From the NCBI GenBank assembly GCA_964588335.1, contig CAZPOV010000007.1, forward strand, positions 1-64,000: a stretch of DNA of 64,000 bases, given 5' to 3'. This document shows, in pieces, positions 53,788-62,483 of the stretch. The notes below the pieces were generated by a model. That model was given only the letters and a program-made list of their open reading frames with translations. It did not search any database and was not told where the DNA came from. The stretch comes from JAGQZY01 sp964588335 (GTDB taxonomy: Bacteria > Bdellovibrionota > Bdellovibrionia > Bdellovibrionales > JAGQZY01). The position numbers and the translations under genes are program-made. How positions within the stretch are numbered: the first letter of the stretch is position 1; every line of letters begins with the position of its first letter.

Positions 53788-54717
53788 ATGAAACAACAGT
53801 ACTGGGAAGCATTGCAGCCAGGAGATATCGTCGACGTGATTGTGCCCGCCGGCAAGCCAAAACCTCACACTTTAAAGGGTGTGCAAAGTTTTTTGCAGAG
53901 CTGGGGTTTAGAGGCACGCGTCGCCAAATCGGCGGTCGGTAAAGATCTGCTTTGCGGCAACAGTCGAGCCAAACGCTGGCAGCATTTAAAAGCGGCTTTA
54001 AAGGCCAAAGATTCGAAAATGATTTGGTGTGTGCGTGGTGGCTATGGGAGTCTGCATCTGTTGGATGAGCTTTCAAAGCTAAAGCCCCAAAATCCCAAAT
54101 GTTTTCTTGGCTACAGTGATATCACCACACTCCATACTTACTTTCAGCAGCAGTGGGGATGGGCGACCTTGCACGGACCCAACATCGACCGCTTTGCTCT
54201 GGGAACCGGATCTTCGAGCGAAGCCAAAAGAATCAAAAACATTGTTTTTGGGAAGAATCTGGATGTGGCCTTCACCCTTCGTCCAGTGAATACGGCGGCC
54301 CGTAAAAAACAAACCATCCATTCCATCGTCACGGGTGGAAACCTGATCACCCTGCAGGCCAGTTTCGGAACCTCTTTCAGTCTTGATCCCAAAGGAAAGA
54401 TCTTGTTTTTGGAAGAGATCGGAGAGCGGGCCTATCGGATCGATCGTGTGCTTGAACATATGCGGCAGTTGAAAATGCTGAAAAATATCCGTGCCGTGAT
54501 TTTGGGTCAATTCACCGAAGGCCGGGAACCCAACGGCCGCAACATCTTGCCCACTTATTTTAAAAATTGGGCGCAGGAGCAAAAGTTTCCTGTCCTTACC
54601 GGTCTTCCCAGTGGTCATGGGCCCAATCAAAGACCGTTACCTCTCGGCACCAACGCCAGTCTGCTGCTAGGGCCAAGAGCGAAGCTGCTTGTTGAAACCG
54701 GAGCTTATCAGCCTTGA
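53788..54717 (+). CDS. Murein tetrapeptide LD-carboxypeptidase (S66 family)
   Basis: A 309-residue cytosolic serine peptidase that removes the terminal D-Ala from recycled murein tetrapeptides. Signature segments are VRGGYGSLHLLDEL near residue 78, and GYSDITTLHTYF near residue 111 with the nucleophile Ser; LEEIGERAYRIDRVLEHM carries the catalytic Glu and GLPSGHGPNQRPLPLG the His. No signal peptide. TTGA coupling to the next gene and then mpl makes a peptide-recycling operon. Confidence 0.94.
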   Translation: MKQQYWEALQPGDIVDVIVPAGKPKPHTLKGVQSFLQSWGLEARVAKSAVGKDLLCGNSRAKRWQHLKAALKAKDSKMIWCVRGGYGSLHLLDELSKLKPQNPKCFLGYSDITTLHTYFQQQWGWATLHGPNIDRFALGTGSSSEAKRIKNIVFGKNLDVAFTLRPVNTAARKKQTIHSIVTGGNLITLQASFGTSFSLDPKGKILFLEEIGERAYRIDRVLEHMRQLKMLKNIRAVILGQFTEGREPNGRNILPTYFKNWAQEQKFPVLTGLPSGHGPNQRPLPLGTNASLLLGPRAKLLVETGAYQP

Positions 54718-55763
54718 AGTCTTTAGAAAAATGGATCGACCAAAAAGTAAAAAACTCGCCGGACTTTGATTTTCAAAGTTTGCAAATGAGTGTGTATTGG
54801 AAAGGTAAAAAGCAAATGCGGTCAAGCTGGGGAACAGAGTATCGCTACTTTGATATCGCCTCTTTAACAAAAATTGTTTTTACCACCCTTTGGTTTATGG
54901 AAGCCTGCCAGTGCGATGCCAAGCTCTTATCCAAGAAAGTCAAAGATCTGCTGCCTTGGTATTTACATAAAAATTTAAAAGTCTCCCATCTTCTCACCCA
55001 CAGCGGCGGCAATGACTGGTGGCAGCCGTTTTATAAAGAAATCAGCGGCAGTCTTTCCCCAGAACAATCATACCAACAGATGGAAAAGTTTTGTCAGCAA
55101 GCGCCTTTATCAAAAAGTGATAAAGCGGTTTATTCGGATTTGGATTTTTATTTGCTGGGTTCGATCATGCAAAAGATCGAGGGACAACCCTTGTTTTTAA
55201 TTTGGCAACGTCTGAAAAAAAAGTTTTTCCCAAACAGCCATTTCCATTTCAATTACAACAACCAGCCGACCTATGATGTGAAGCTTTACGCGCCCACGGA
55301 AAAGTGCCCATGGCGCAAAAAAGTGGTGCGAGGCGAGGTTCACGATGAAAACTGCTGGGCCTTGGGGGGCGTTGCGCCACACGCCGGACTGTTTGGACGT
55401 ATCGAGGATCTTGAAGCCTATGGCCAACTCCTGCGTCAGATTGGCGAAGGTAAGAATAAGAGCATCGCCTCGGCGGTGATCGAGCGGTTTCAGAAGCGAG
55501 CGCTTCCCAAAGGTGTGGGGGACTGGGGTTTGGGTTTTATGAAGCCCAGCCAGGAGCGTTCCTCCGCTGGAGAATTATTCAGTAAAAAATCATTTGGACA
55601 CACCGGTTTCACGGGAACTTCCTTTTGGTTCGATCCGACTCGCGACCTGTTTATTTGTTTATTGAGTAACCGCGTTCATCCAACCAGGGACAACAAAGGG
55701 TTTCAACGCTTGCGTCCTCAGTTGCACGATTGGACAGTCGAATTTTTGGAGAACAAAGCATGA
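54714..55763 (+). CDS. Serine hydrolase, beta-lactamase fold
   Basis: A 349-residue member of the class C beta-lactamase superfamily. The SxxK motif is SLTK near residue 51, the second motif is YSDLDFYLLG near residue 142 (YxD instead of YxN) and the third is HTGFTG near residue 300. It lacks a signal peptide, unlike true beta-lactamases, so it probably acts on cytosolic recycled muropeptides, fitting its place between ldcA and mpl. The start is TTG at 54714, overlapping the ldcA stop as TTGA. The overlap with mpl is ATGA. Confidence 0.88.
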   Translation: MKSLEKWIDQKVKNSPDFDFQSLQMSVYWKGKKQMRSSWGTEYRYFDIASLTKIVFTTLWFMEACQCDAKLLSKKVKDLLPWYLHKNLKVSHLLTHSGGNDWWQPFYKEISGSLSPEQSYQQMEKFCQQAPLSKSDKAVYSDLDFYLLGSIMQKIEGQPLFLIWQRLKKKFFPNSHFHFNYNNQPTYDVKLYAPTEKCPWRKKVVRGEVHDENCWALGGVAPHAGLFGRIEDLEAYGQLLRQIGEGKNKSIASAVIERFQKRALPKGVGDWGLGFMKPSQERSSAGELFSKKSFGHTGFTGTSFWFDPTRDLFICLLSNRVHPTRDNKGFQRLRPQLHDWTVEFLENKA

Positions 55764-57163
55764 TCGATTTAAAGCCTGGAGCCCACATTCATCTTATGGG
55801 AATTTGCGGAACAGCGATGGCCTCCTTGGCCGGAATTTTAAAAGAAAGGGGCTTCAAGATCACTGGTAGTGATCAAAACGTGTACCCCCCGATGTCGACT
55901 TTTTTAGAAAAACAGGGCATCTCGATCATGGCGGGTTACAAGGCTGACAATCTCAACCCAGCGCCTGATTTTGTGGTGGTCGGAAACGTGATCTCCTCTC
56001 ATTTTGAAGAGGCCGAGGCGCTTTTAAAATCCGATATTCCCTACGCCAGTTTGCCAGAGACTTTGCGCGATTTTGTGATCGAAGATCGACACTCCCTAGT
56101 GGTGGCGGGAACCCATGGCAAAACCACCACAACATCCATGCTGGCTTGGGTCTGTGAGCAGGCGGGATTGAAACCCGGTTTTTTAATTGGCGGCATTCCC
56201 AATAACTTCGCCTCTTCGTTTCAAAATCCAAAGGGCGATCACTGGGTGATTGAAGGCGATGAGTATGACACCGCCTTTTTTGCCAAAGTTCCCAAGTTCA
56301 CTTACTACAAACCAAAGTCAGTGATTTTGACCAGCATCGAATTTGATCACGCCGATATTTACAAAGATCTTGATGATGTTCTAAAAGCTTTCACGTCTTT
56401 GTTGGATATTATCCCAAAAGATAACGGCCTGTTGGTCTACAACAACGAAGACCCTAACATCAAAAAAATACTGGATCGTTACCAGGGAGAAAAAGTCTCC
56501 TATGGCCTGAGTTCTGGAGATTGGAGCAGCGAGGCTGTAAACTTTGGGCGTGATGGTATCGAGTTTGATGTCCTTCATAAAAATAAAAAGCAGGACCGCC
56601 TTTTTCTACCCATGTTCGGGCAGTACAACATACCCAACGCCTTGGCCACCTACGCCATGGCCAAAGAATTGGGTATGGCCGTTGATTTAAAAGCCGCCTT
56701 TGCCGGATTCAAAGGCGTTAAAAGACGCCAAGAATTGATCGGTGAACCCCGAGGGATCCAAGTCATCGAGGATTTTGCCCATCATCCGACGGCGGTGCGA
56801 TCGACCATCGAAAGCTTTCAAAAGCGGGAAGGCAAAGGCAAGCTGATTGTGATTTTCGAGCCGCGCTCCAACACCTCAAGACGACGGATTTTTCAAAAAG
56901 CCTACACCGAAGCCCTGGCCCTGGCCGATGAAGCCTTTGTCTGCAAACCCAACACCGGCACTCAAAAGCTGGCGGCTGAAGAGCTGTTGGATGTGGAGCA
57001 AGTGGTGCGAGAGCTTTCCATTCCCAGCCACTGTTTTAGCCAAGTCGAAGAGATCTTGGATCCTCTACGAGCCACCGCAAAACCGGGCGACACGGTTTTA
57101 ATCATGAGCAATGGTGCCTTTCAGGGCATCTATCAAAAAGTGTTAGCCAGCTTAGGAAATTAA
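55760..57163 (+). CDS. mpl: UDP-MurNAc:L-Ala-gamma-D-Glu-meso-DAP ligase
   Basis: A 467-residue Mur-ligase-family enzyme that attaches recycled tripeptide directly to UDP-MurNAc. The N-terminal HLMGICGTAMASLAGIL, the ATP loop VAGTHGKTTTTSMLAW near residue 112, EGDEYDTAFF and FAHHPTAVRSTIE are the Mpl/MurC pattern; GICGTAMASLAG favours Mpl over MurC. Starts in an ATGA overlap. Confidence 0.94.
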   Translation: MIDLKPGAHIHLMGICGTAMASLAGILKERGFKITGSDQNVYPPMSTFLEKQGISIMAGYKADNLNPAPDFVVVGNVISSHFEEAEALLKSDIPYASLPETLRDFVIEDRHSLVVAGTHGKTTTTSMLAWVCEQAGLKPGFLIGGIPNNFASSFQNPKGDHWVIEGDEYDTAFFAKVPKFTYYKPKSVILTSIEFDHADIYKDLDDVLKAFTSLLDIIPKDNGLLVYNNEDPNIKKILDRYQGEKVSYGLSSGDWSSEAVNFGRDGIEFDVLHKNKKQDRLFLPMFGQYNIPNALATYAMAKELGMAVDLKAAFAGFKGVKRRQELIGEPRGIQVIEDFAHHPTAVRSTIESFQKREGKGKLIVIFEPRSNTSRRRIFQKAYTEALALADEAFVCKPNTGTQKLAAEELLDVEQVVRELSIPSHCFSQVEEILDPLRATAKPGDTVLIMSNGAFQGIYQKVLASLGN

Positions 57164-57275
57164 AAAAACTGCTGCCGATTTCGGGAGTGCGTAAAGCTTT
57201 CAAAGCTGTGACTTTTTTGTAGCCAAGTCCAATCACACACGTTATCTCAAACCTATCAAAACATAGAGGGATAGA

Positions 57276-57494
57276 ATGATAAGAGCCGTGAGTTCGTTGG
57301 TGGTTTTGTTGGTAATTTTAGGCGCCTGCAGCAGCGCGCCGAAACCTGTAAGAACAGGGGACGAGTGGACCCTTGAGCCCACCTCCGCCGACCAAAAATT
57401 ACATCGCGACGATCAGTTCCTACAAAAAGCCCAACAACCCATCGAAGAGACCGCCGGCCTCCGCAATCGCCGCCGCCCGTTTTTAAAGCCATAA
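57276..57494 (+). CDS. Small lipoprotein
   Basis: A 72-residue lipoprotein (lipobox VILGAC, Cys18). The mature 54 residues are hydrophilic, rich in Gln and Arg, and carry no motif. GAGGG precedes the ATG. Followed by the palindromic element at 57516. Confidence 0.72.
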   Translation: MIRAVSSLVVLLVILGACSSAPKPVRTGDEWTLEPTSADQKLHRDDQFLQKAQQPIEETAGLRNRRRPFLKP

Positions 57495-57515
57495 CTCCAT
57501 CATTGGTTAGATCGG

Positions 57516-57637
57516 GAGCCTTAGGTGAATTGTCACTGATCAAGAGCGGGCTCCTGCCCTCACCAGTATTTCACCCTGCGTGTGAAAACGCTTCACGCTT
57601 ACTGGAGTCTTGATCAGTGACAATTCACCTAAGGCTC
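57516..57637. repeat. Palindromic element 1 with conserved core
   Basis: Two perfectly complementary 30-nt arms (57516-57545 starting GAGCCTTAGGTGAATTGTCA, and 57608-57637) enclose a 62-nt core. The core begins GCGGGCTCCTGCC and contains an outer stem CCAGT/ACTGG and an inner stem TTTCAC/GTGAAA before ACGC. The core is homologous, in opposite orientation, to that of element 2 at 59674-59799, while the arms are unrelated. Lies between convergent genes. Imperfect direct repeats TCCATCATTGGTT (57496-57508) and TCCACCATTGTTT (57642-57654) flank it. Confidence 0.85.
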
Positions 57638-57829
57638 AGATTCCACCATTGTTTGAGTTTTATGTATTGATTTAAATGTCGACGATCGAGTTTGCACTCC
57701 TATAGGTGGGATGATTCAATTGAATCGGATGGCAGTTGAAGCAAATAATCTCGTCTGTAATCCAAAAATATGATCACTTTGGAACTCTGGGAAAGCTTGA
57801 TTTATTGAATGAGGTCGAAGCGAGAATCC

Positions 57830-58639
57830 TTAGGAATTGAGTTTATGGCCGCAATTGTTGCAATAATTGGCGTCGATTTCGTGGCCTTCTTTAAGACAGT
57901 TGGAGCATGTGCGGGTCAGGAGAGTCCCTCTGTTCTGATCGCCGCGAATGACTTCAGATGAAACGATGCCCGTAGGAACAGCAATCACGCCATAACCGAG
58001 AACCATCAATACTACCGACATGAATTGTCCTAGATCGGTTTGCGGAGATAAATCCCCGTAGCCGACGGTGGTCATGGTCACCACGGCCCAGTAGACTCCG
58101 CGGGGGATGCTCGTGAATCCATTGGCCGGACCTTCAATGATGTAGATCAAGGAACCCATGATCGACACTGAGGTTACGATGGTGACAAGGAAAACAAAAA
58201 TCTTTGGCCAGCTCTGATAAAGAGCACGACTTAATTGCTGTCCTGCCATAGCGTACTGGTTCAGCTTTAAGACCCGAAAGATGCGCATGATCCGCAAGCC
58301 TCGCACCACGCTCAAGGTTTGAGCGCCAGGCAGGATCAATTGGATATAAAATGGCAAGGTCGCCAATAGATCAACCATTCCAAAAAAACTAAAGGCGTAA
58401 GCTTTGGTGTTCTTTGAGCTGTAAAGGCGAAGAATATATTCAACGGTAAAAAACAAAGTGAAGATCACTTCGGACACAAAAAAGAAGGTGCGATGCCCCT
58501 CGGCCAACGATTTCACACTTTCGGCCATTGTCAGGCCGACACTGGCGATGATGGCTCCGATTAAGATCAAATCGAAAGCTTTGCCGGCAGTAGTCTCTGC
58601 CTCAAAGATGATTTCATAAACTTTTTGTTTGAAGGTCAC
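57830..58639 (-). CDS. Voltage-gated-type potassium channel with zinc-ribbon tail
   Basis: A 269-residue six-transmembrane channel of the Kv/KvAP superfamily. S4 carries Arg every third residue (VVRGLRIMRIFRVLKL), the pore filter is TVGYGD, and S6 follows with the expected Gly hinge. A C-terminal soluble tail has CSNC and, 13 residues later, CNNCG: a zinc ribbon, unusual on bacterial channels and perhaps a tetramerisation or sensing element. Predicted to pass K+ through the inner membrane. Monocistronic. Confidence 0.92.
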   Translation of the reverse strand: MTFKQKVYEIIFEAETTAGKAFDLILIGAIIASVGLTMAESVKSLAEGHRTFFFVSEVIFTLFFTVEYILRLYSSKNTKAYAFSFFGMVDLLATLPFYIQLILPGAQTLSVVRGLRIMRIFRVLKLNQYAMAGQQLSRALYQSWPKIFVFLVTIVTSVSIMGSLIYIIEGPANGFTSIPRGVYWAVVTMTTVGYGDLSPQTDLGQFMSVVLMVLGYGVIAVPTGIVSSEVIRGDQNRGTLLTRTCSNCLKEGHEIDANYCNNCGHKLNS

Positions 58640-58681
58640 ACTCTGATTTTAGGCACAGAAACCATGGGGATTCAAGAACGC

Positions 58682-59554
58682 TTATCGCCCAAAAATCAAC
58701 GAGCAGCGAGGAAACTCTAGAACATTGTCAGCGGTCTGCGCTAGCGGCAGCCAGTCCTTGGGAGTAGGCCTTGATGGCCCCATGCCCCAGCCAGCCTCCA
58801 AAAAGGCCTGTCGACGAGCCACCACTTGCTCAGCGATCTCTTGATAGCGAAACGCCAACCAAGAGCGAGGATCGATGATATCAAGAACCTTTTCAATGGG
58901 TAAGGATTGCGCGCCTCCGTAATCGGGCCCGCTCAAATGGATGTTGGCAAAGTTGCGCACTCGAAGAGTCATTGTCTCAACCGGCGCACCTTGTGACCGT
59001 CCCAATTCTTGAACCGAAACGGTAAAATCCAAAAAGCGCACCGACTGGAGTGGGGGTGGTAGAAAGCGCTTCTGATCAATGTCTTGCATCAATTCTGTGA
59101 TCGAAGTCTGCAGTGCCCGCTGCCGGGTCTCCTCCATGACCTCGGTCGCTTCGGCCCGAGTCGACACCAAATCTCCAGGTTCAAGGAATGCAAGAGACGC
59201 GAGGGCGCTGGACTGTGACGGTTGAATCAAAAAACTGCGAATCACTCTTTCGCCAAAAAACTGATCACCCTGACGATTTGACAATGTGAAGCGAAGGGGC
59301 TCTGACAACTCCACTCGCCAGGTGTTGTCGGCAAGGGGAGTGAAAGCGGCGTCTCTTACAGAAAAAGTTTGAAACGTATTAATCACCAAAGAGCTTTCGG
59401 TCTTCGTATAAAAAAAGGTTTCCGCTCCAGGCATGGTAAGCGACAGCCGCAAAGGAAACTCAAAGCTCTCTCCAACTTGCGGGTCAGCCCAAAGGGAAAC
59501 AGGAAGCACCACCAAAAGAAGAGCACCAATAAAAAAACCAATTCTCATTTTCAT
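58682..59554 (-). CDS. Secreted protein, unknown function
   Basis: A 290-residue exported protein with signal peptide (MRIGFFIGALLLVVLPVSLWA). Beta-rich first half (FPLRLSLTMPGAETFFYTKT, TWRVELSEPLRFTLSN), then a helical segment. No catalytic motif or family recognised. A second ATG (third codon) gives an equivalent signal peptide. The palindromic element 2 lies upstream of it, between this gene and mutS. Confidence 0.72.
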   Translation of the reverse strand: MKMRIGFFIGALLLVVLPVSLWADPQVGESFEFPLRLSLTMPGAETFFYTKTESSLVINTFQTFSVRDAAFTPLADNTWRVELSEPLRFTLSNRQGDQFFGERVIRSFLIQPSQSSALASLAFLEPGDLVSTRAEATEVMEETRQRALQTSITELMQDIDQKRFLPPPLQSVRFLDFTVSVQELGRSQGAPVETMTLRVRNFANIHLSGPDYGGAQSLPIEKVLDIIDPRSWLAFRYQEIAEQVVARRQAFLEAGWGMGPSRPTPKDWLPLAQTADNVLEFPRCSLIFGR

Positions 59555-59673
59555 AAGTTAAATTCTATTTAGTCGAAATCCCTAGCATTTCCTAGAGTGT
59601 AAAAAACACCTGTAAACAATCTAAACAATAGGTTTTAAGAGGATCCAAGCAAGCAAAGATTGAGGTGCATCGA

Positions 59674-59799
59674 GGGCGAGTTCATGAGTCCCATTAAAAA
59701 AACAACCTCCTTCAAGCGGACGCGTTTTCGCCCAAAGGGCGAAATGAAGGCAAGGCAGGAGCCGCGGTTGTTTTTTTAATGGGACTCATGAACTCGCCC
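59674..59799. repeat. Palindromic element 2 with conserved core
   Basis: Two perfectly complementary 34-nt arms (59674-59707 starting GGGCGAGTTCATGAGTCCCA, and 59766-59799) enclose a 58-nt core. Read on the reverse strand the core starts GCGGCTCCTGCC, has an outer stem CCTTC/GAAGG and an inner stem TTTCGCCC/GGGCGAAA, then ACGC and CGCTT. It aligns along its length with the core of element 1. Complementarity continues imperfectly outside (GATTGAGG versus CCACAATC). Lies between the divergent secreted-protein gene and mutS, so it is not a simple terminator. Confidence 0.85.
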
Positions 59800-59984
59800 G
59801 CCGCCCTCCCACAATCAAGCCAGGCCCAGTGGTGAATTGAGATTTAAGAATTTGTCAAAGTTTGGGGCGGCGAGAGGTTTTGCTGCTTAATGGGGCAGTT
59901 TTGCGGTGAATTCGCAATGATCTGATTTTCGGATTTTAATTCCCTTTACATTCGGATTTGCGGTTCCTATAGTTTTTGGCTCCT

Positions 59985-62483
59985 ATGGCCAAAAAGAAAG
60001 AACTCACACCGTTAATGAAGCAGTACTGGCAAGTCAAAAGTGCTCACCCCGATAAGGTCGTCCTTTTTCGTATGGGTGATTTCTTTGAGATGTTCCATGA
60101 CGACGCCACGTTGGCCGCACCGATCCTTGGGATCGCCCTGACGGCTCGTAATAAAAAATCCGGTGACCAGACACCCATGTGCGGTGTGCCCCATCATTCG
60201 ATTGGCGGACAAATCAATAAGTTGCTGGAAGCCGGCAAAAAGGTAGCCATCTGTGATCAGGTGGAAGATCCGAAAATGGCCAAGGGTTTAGTGAAACGTG
60301 AGGTCACTCGCATATTGTCGCCGGGAATGGTTTTTGATCCGGAAACTTTGGATGCCCACAGTCCTAACTTTTTGATGGCTTTTGATAACGAGACACTAAG
60401 CTTTATGGACTCCACCACCGGCGAGTGTTTTTACTACAAAGTTAAAGATCAAAAGCGAAAACAACAACTGATCGAAACTCTAGCACCCGTGGAGATCGTT
60501 TTAAACGAAGCCAGTGAACCGCAATTCTTTTTGATCAAACCTGAAACTTGGGCGGGAGTGGTGTCGTTTCACGAAGCTGCATTGACCGATGAATCCCAAG
60601 GGCCTTTGTCGGCCAGGCGTTTGCTCTCCTACGCTCAGGCGATGCAAGGTGAAGATGTTCTGAGCAGTCTGCAACCTTTTGAAAAGCGTGATTCCGATTT
60701 TAGAATGCAAATTCCAGCCAACGTGTTTCGTCATTTGGAGGTTTTTAAAACCTATAAAGGCGAAAAGATTGGAACGCTTTTTCATTCCATTGATCGCACC
60801 AAAACCGCGGGTGGAGGGCGACGTTTAAAAAGTTGGATGCAGTTTCCACTGACTGACATCGATCGCATCGACGATCGCTTGCAGCAGGTGGAGCGTTGGA
60901 CCCAAGATCTTGAAAAATTAAAAGACATCCGTCGTACCCTGGCGCAAGTGGGGGACATGGAGCGGCGTTTGGGAAAAGTCGGGCAACCGCAATCCCACCC
61001 TCGCGACCTCAGATCCTTAGGAGACTCATTGCAAGCCGGTCTTCAGCTGATTGACGTTATGGAGTCGTGGCCGCAGCGACAAGAGGTTAAGAAGAAGCTG
61101 CAACCCCTTTATGACATTTTAGACACCGCCTTTGTCGACGAGATCCCTAACAACTTTCGTGAGGGGGGCTTTATAGCCAAAGGGTTTAATAACTCTTTAG
61201 ACGAACTGATTGAAGTCGCCACCCAATCGCAAACCAAAGTGCGCGAACTGGAAGCTCGAGAAAAAGAGGCTACCGGCATTCAAAGTTTAAAAGTGCGCTA
61301 CAACAATGTTTTCGGTTTTTATATTGAAGTCACCAACACCCACAAAGCCAAGGTGCCCACCGATCGCTACCAGCGCAAACAAACTTTAACCAACGCCGAA
61401 CGCTACGTCACCGATGAGCTCAATGAGCTTGAGAAAAAAGTGATCACAGCTAAGACCCGACGCGCCGATGTGGAACTGGAAATTTTTAACGATATCAAAG
61501 CGAAAATTCGTCAACATTTGCGTCCGCTGTTAATGCTGGCGGATCAGCTGAACCAATTGGATGTGGTTAGCAGTTTGGCGTGGTTGAGTTTAGAAAACAG
61601 TTTCGTTCGCCCGAAAATTAAAAAAGAAGGCGCCATTGATCTGAAAGGCAGTCGCCATCCGGTGGTGGAACAATTGATGGATGGGCATTTTGTCGCTAAC
61701 GATATTTACCTTGAACAAGGCCAGTCTATTTTGCTGACCGGGCCCAACATGGCCGGTAAAAGTACGGTGATGCGCCAGGTGGCCATTATCAGTCTTTTAG
61801 CGCAGATGGGAAGCTTTGTGCCGGCACGGCAAGCCACTTTGCCTGTGGTCGATAAGATCTTCACCCGCATTGGTGCCAGTGATTTTCTCACCGAGGGCCT
61901 TTCCACATTTATGGTGGAGATGCAAGAGACCGCCGAAATGCTGAACGAGGCGACAGCGCACTCGCTGGTGATTCTTGATGAGGTGGGGCGAGGCACATCA
62001 ACCTACGATGGTATGAGCTTGGCGCAATCCATCCTTGAGTACTTTTTAAAAAAATTAAAGTCCTACACCTTGTTTGCGACTCACTATCATGAGCTGACTC
62101 AGTTGGAAGACCGTTATCCCAATCAACTTTTAAATCGGCATATGGCCATTTCTGAAAAGCAGGGGCAGATCGATTTTCGCTACCATTTGGCAGAAGGGCC
62201 GGCTTTAAAATCCTACGGGATTCAGGTGGCGAAATTGGCAGGACTTCCCAAAGAAGTGATCCAATACGCCAATCAGATTCTGAAAAAGCTGGAAAAGGGT
62301 GGTGCTGATCTGTCACCGCAAATGGACCTGTGGGATCGGCCCATGGAGCTTGAAAGCGAACCTGAGGTCACACCGGTTGTCGATCATGCGATTGTCGAGA
62401 ATCTACGCAGCTTAGAGATTCAAAAATTGACACCTCTGGATGCGCTCAATACATTGGCTAAGTGGCAACAAGAACATTCTTAA
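59985..62483 (+). CDS. mutS: DNA mismatch repair protein MutS
   Basis: An 832-residue mismatch-recognition ATPase. The mismatch-binding Phe-x-Glu motif is FFEMF near residue 36 (GDFFEMF). The connector, lever and clamp domains follow. The ATPase has Walker A TGPNMAGKST near residue 590, Walker B LVILDEVGRGTST and the His-loop FATHYHEL. The ATG at 59985 gives the usual MAKKKELTPLMKQYW N terminus; it has no clear ribosome binding site. glnD overlaps its last codons. Confidence 0.97.
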   Translation: MAKKKELTPLMKQYWQVKSAHPDKVVLFRMGDFFEMFHDDATLAAPILGIALTARNKKSGDQTPMCGVPHHSIGGQINKLLEAGKKVAICDQVEDPKMAKGLVKREVTRILSPGMVFDPETLDAHSPNFLMAFDNETLSFMDSTTGECFYYKVKDQKRKQQLIETLAPVEIVLNEASEPQFFLIKPETWAGVVSFHEAALTDESQGPLSARRLLSYAQAMQGEDVLSSLQPFEKRDSDFRMQIPANVFRHLEVFKTYKGEKIGTLFHSIDRTKTAGGGRRLKSWMQFPLTDIDRIDDRLQQVERWTQDLEKLKDIRRTLAQVGDMERRLGKVGQPQSHPRDLRSLGDSLQAGLQLIDVMESWPQRQEVKKKLQPLYDILDTAFVDEIPNNFREGGFIAKGFNNSLDELIEVATQSQTKVRELEAREKEATGIQSLKVRYNNVFGFYIEVTNTHKAKVPTDRYQRKQTLTNAERYVTDELNELEKKVITAKTRRADVELEIFNDIKAKIRQHLRPLLMLADQLNQLDVVSSLAWLSLENSFVRPKIKKEGAIDLKGSRHPVVEQLMDGHFVANDIYLEQGQSILLTGPNMAGKSTVMRQVAIISLLAQMGSFVPARQATLPVVDKIFTRIGASDFLTEGLSTFMVEMQETAEMLNEATAHSLVILDEVGRGTSTYDGMSLAQSILEYFLKKLKSYTLFATHYHELTQLEDRYPNQLLNRHMAISEKQGQIDFRYHLAEGPALKSYGIQVAKLAGLPKEVIQYANQILKKLEKGGADLSPQMDLWDRPMELESEPEVTPVVDHAIVENLRSLEIQKLTPLDALNTLAKWQQEHS

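Noticed and set aside
57516..57637. Element 1 as an ordinary bidirectional terminator
   Set aside because: Position between convergent genes would fit, but there is no U-tract after the arms and its homologous core recurs in a divergent region at 59674-59799.
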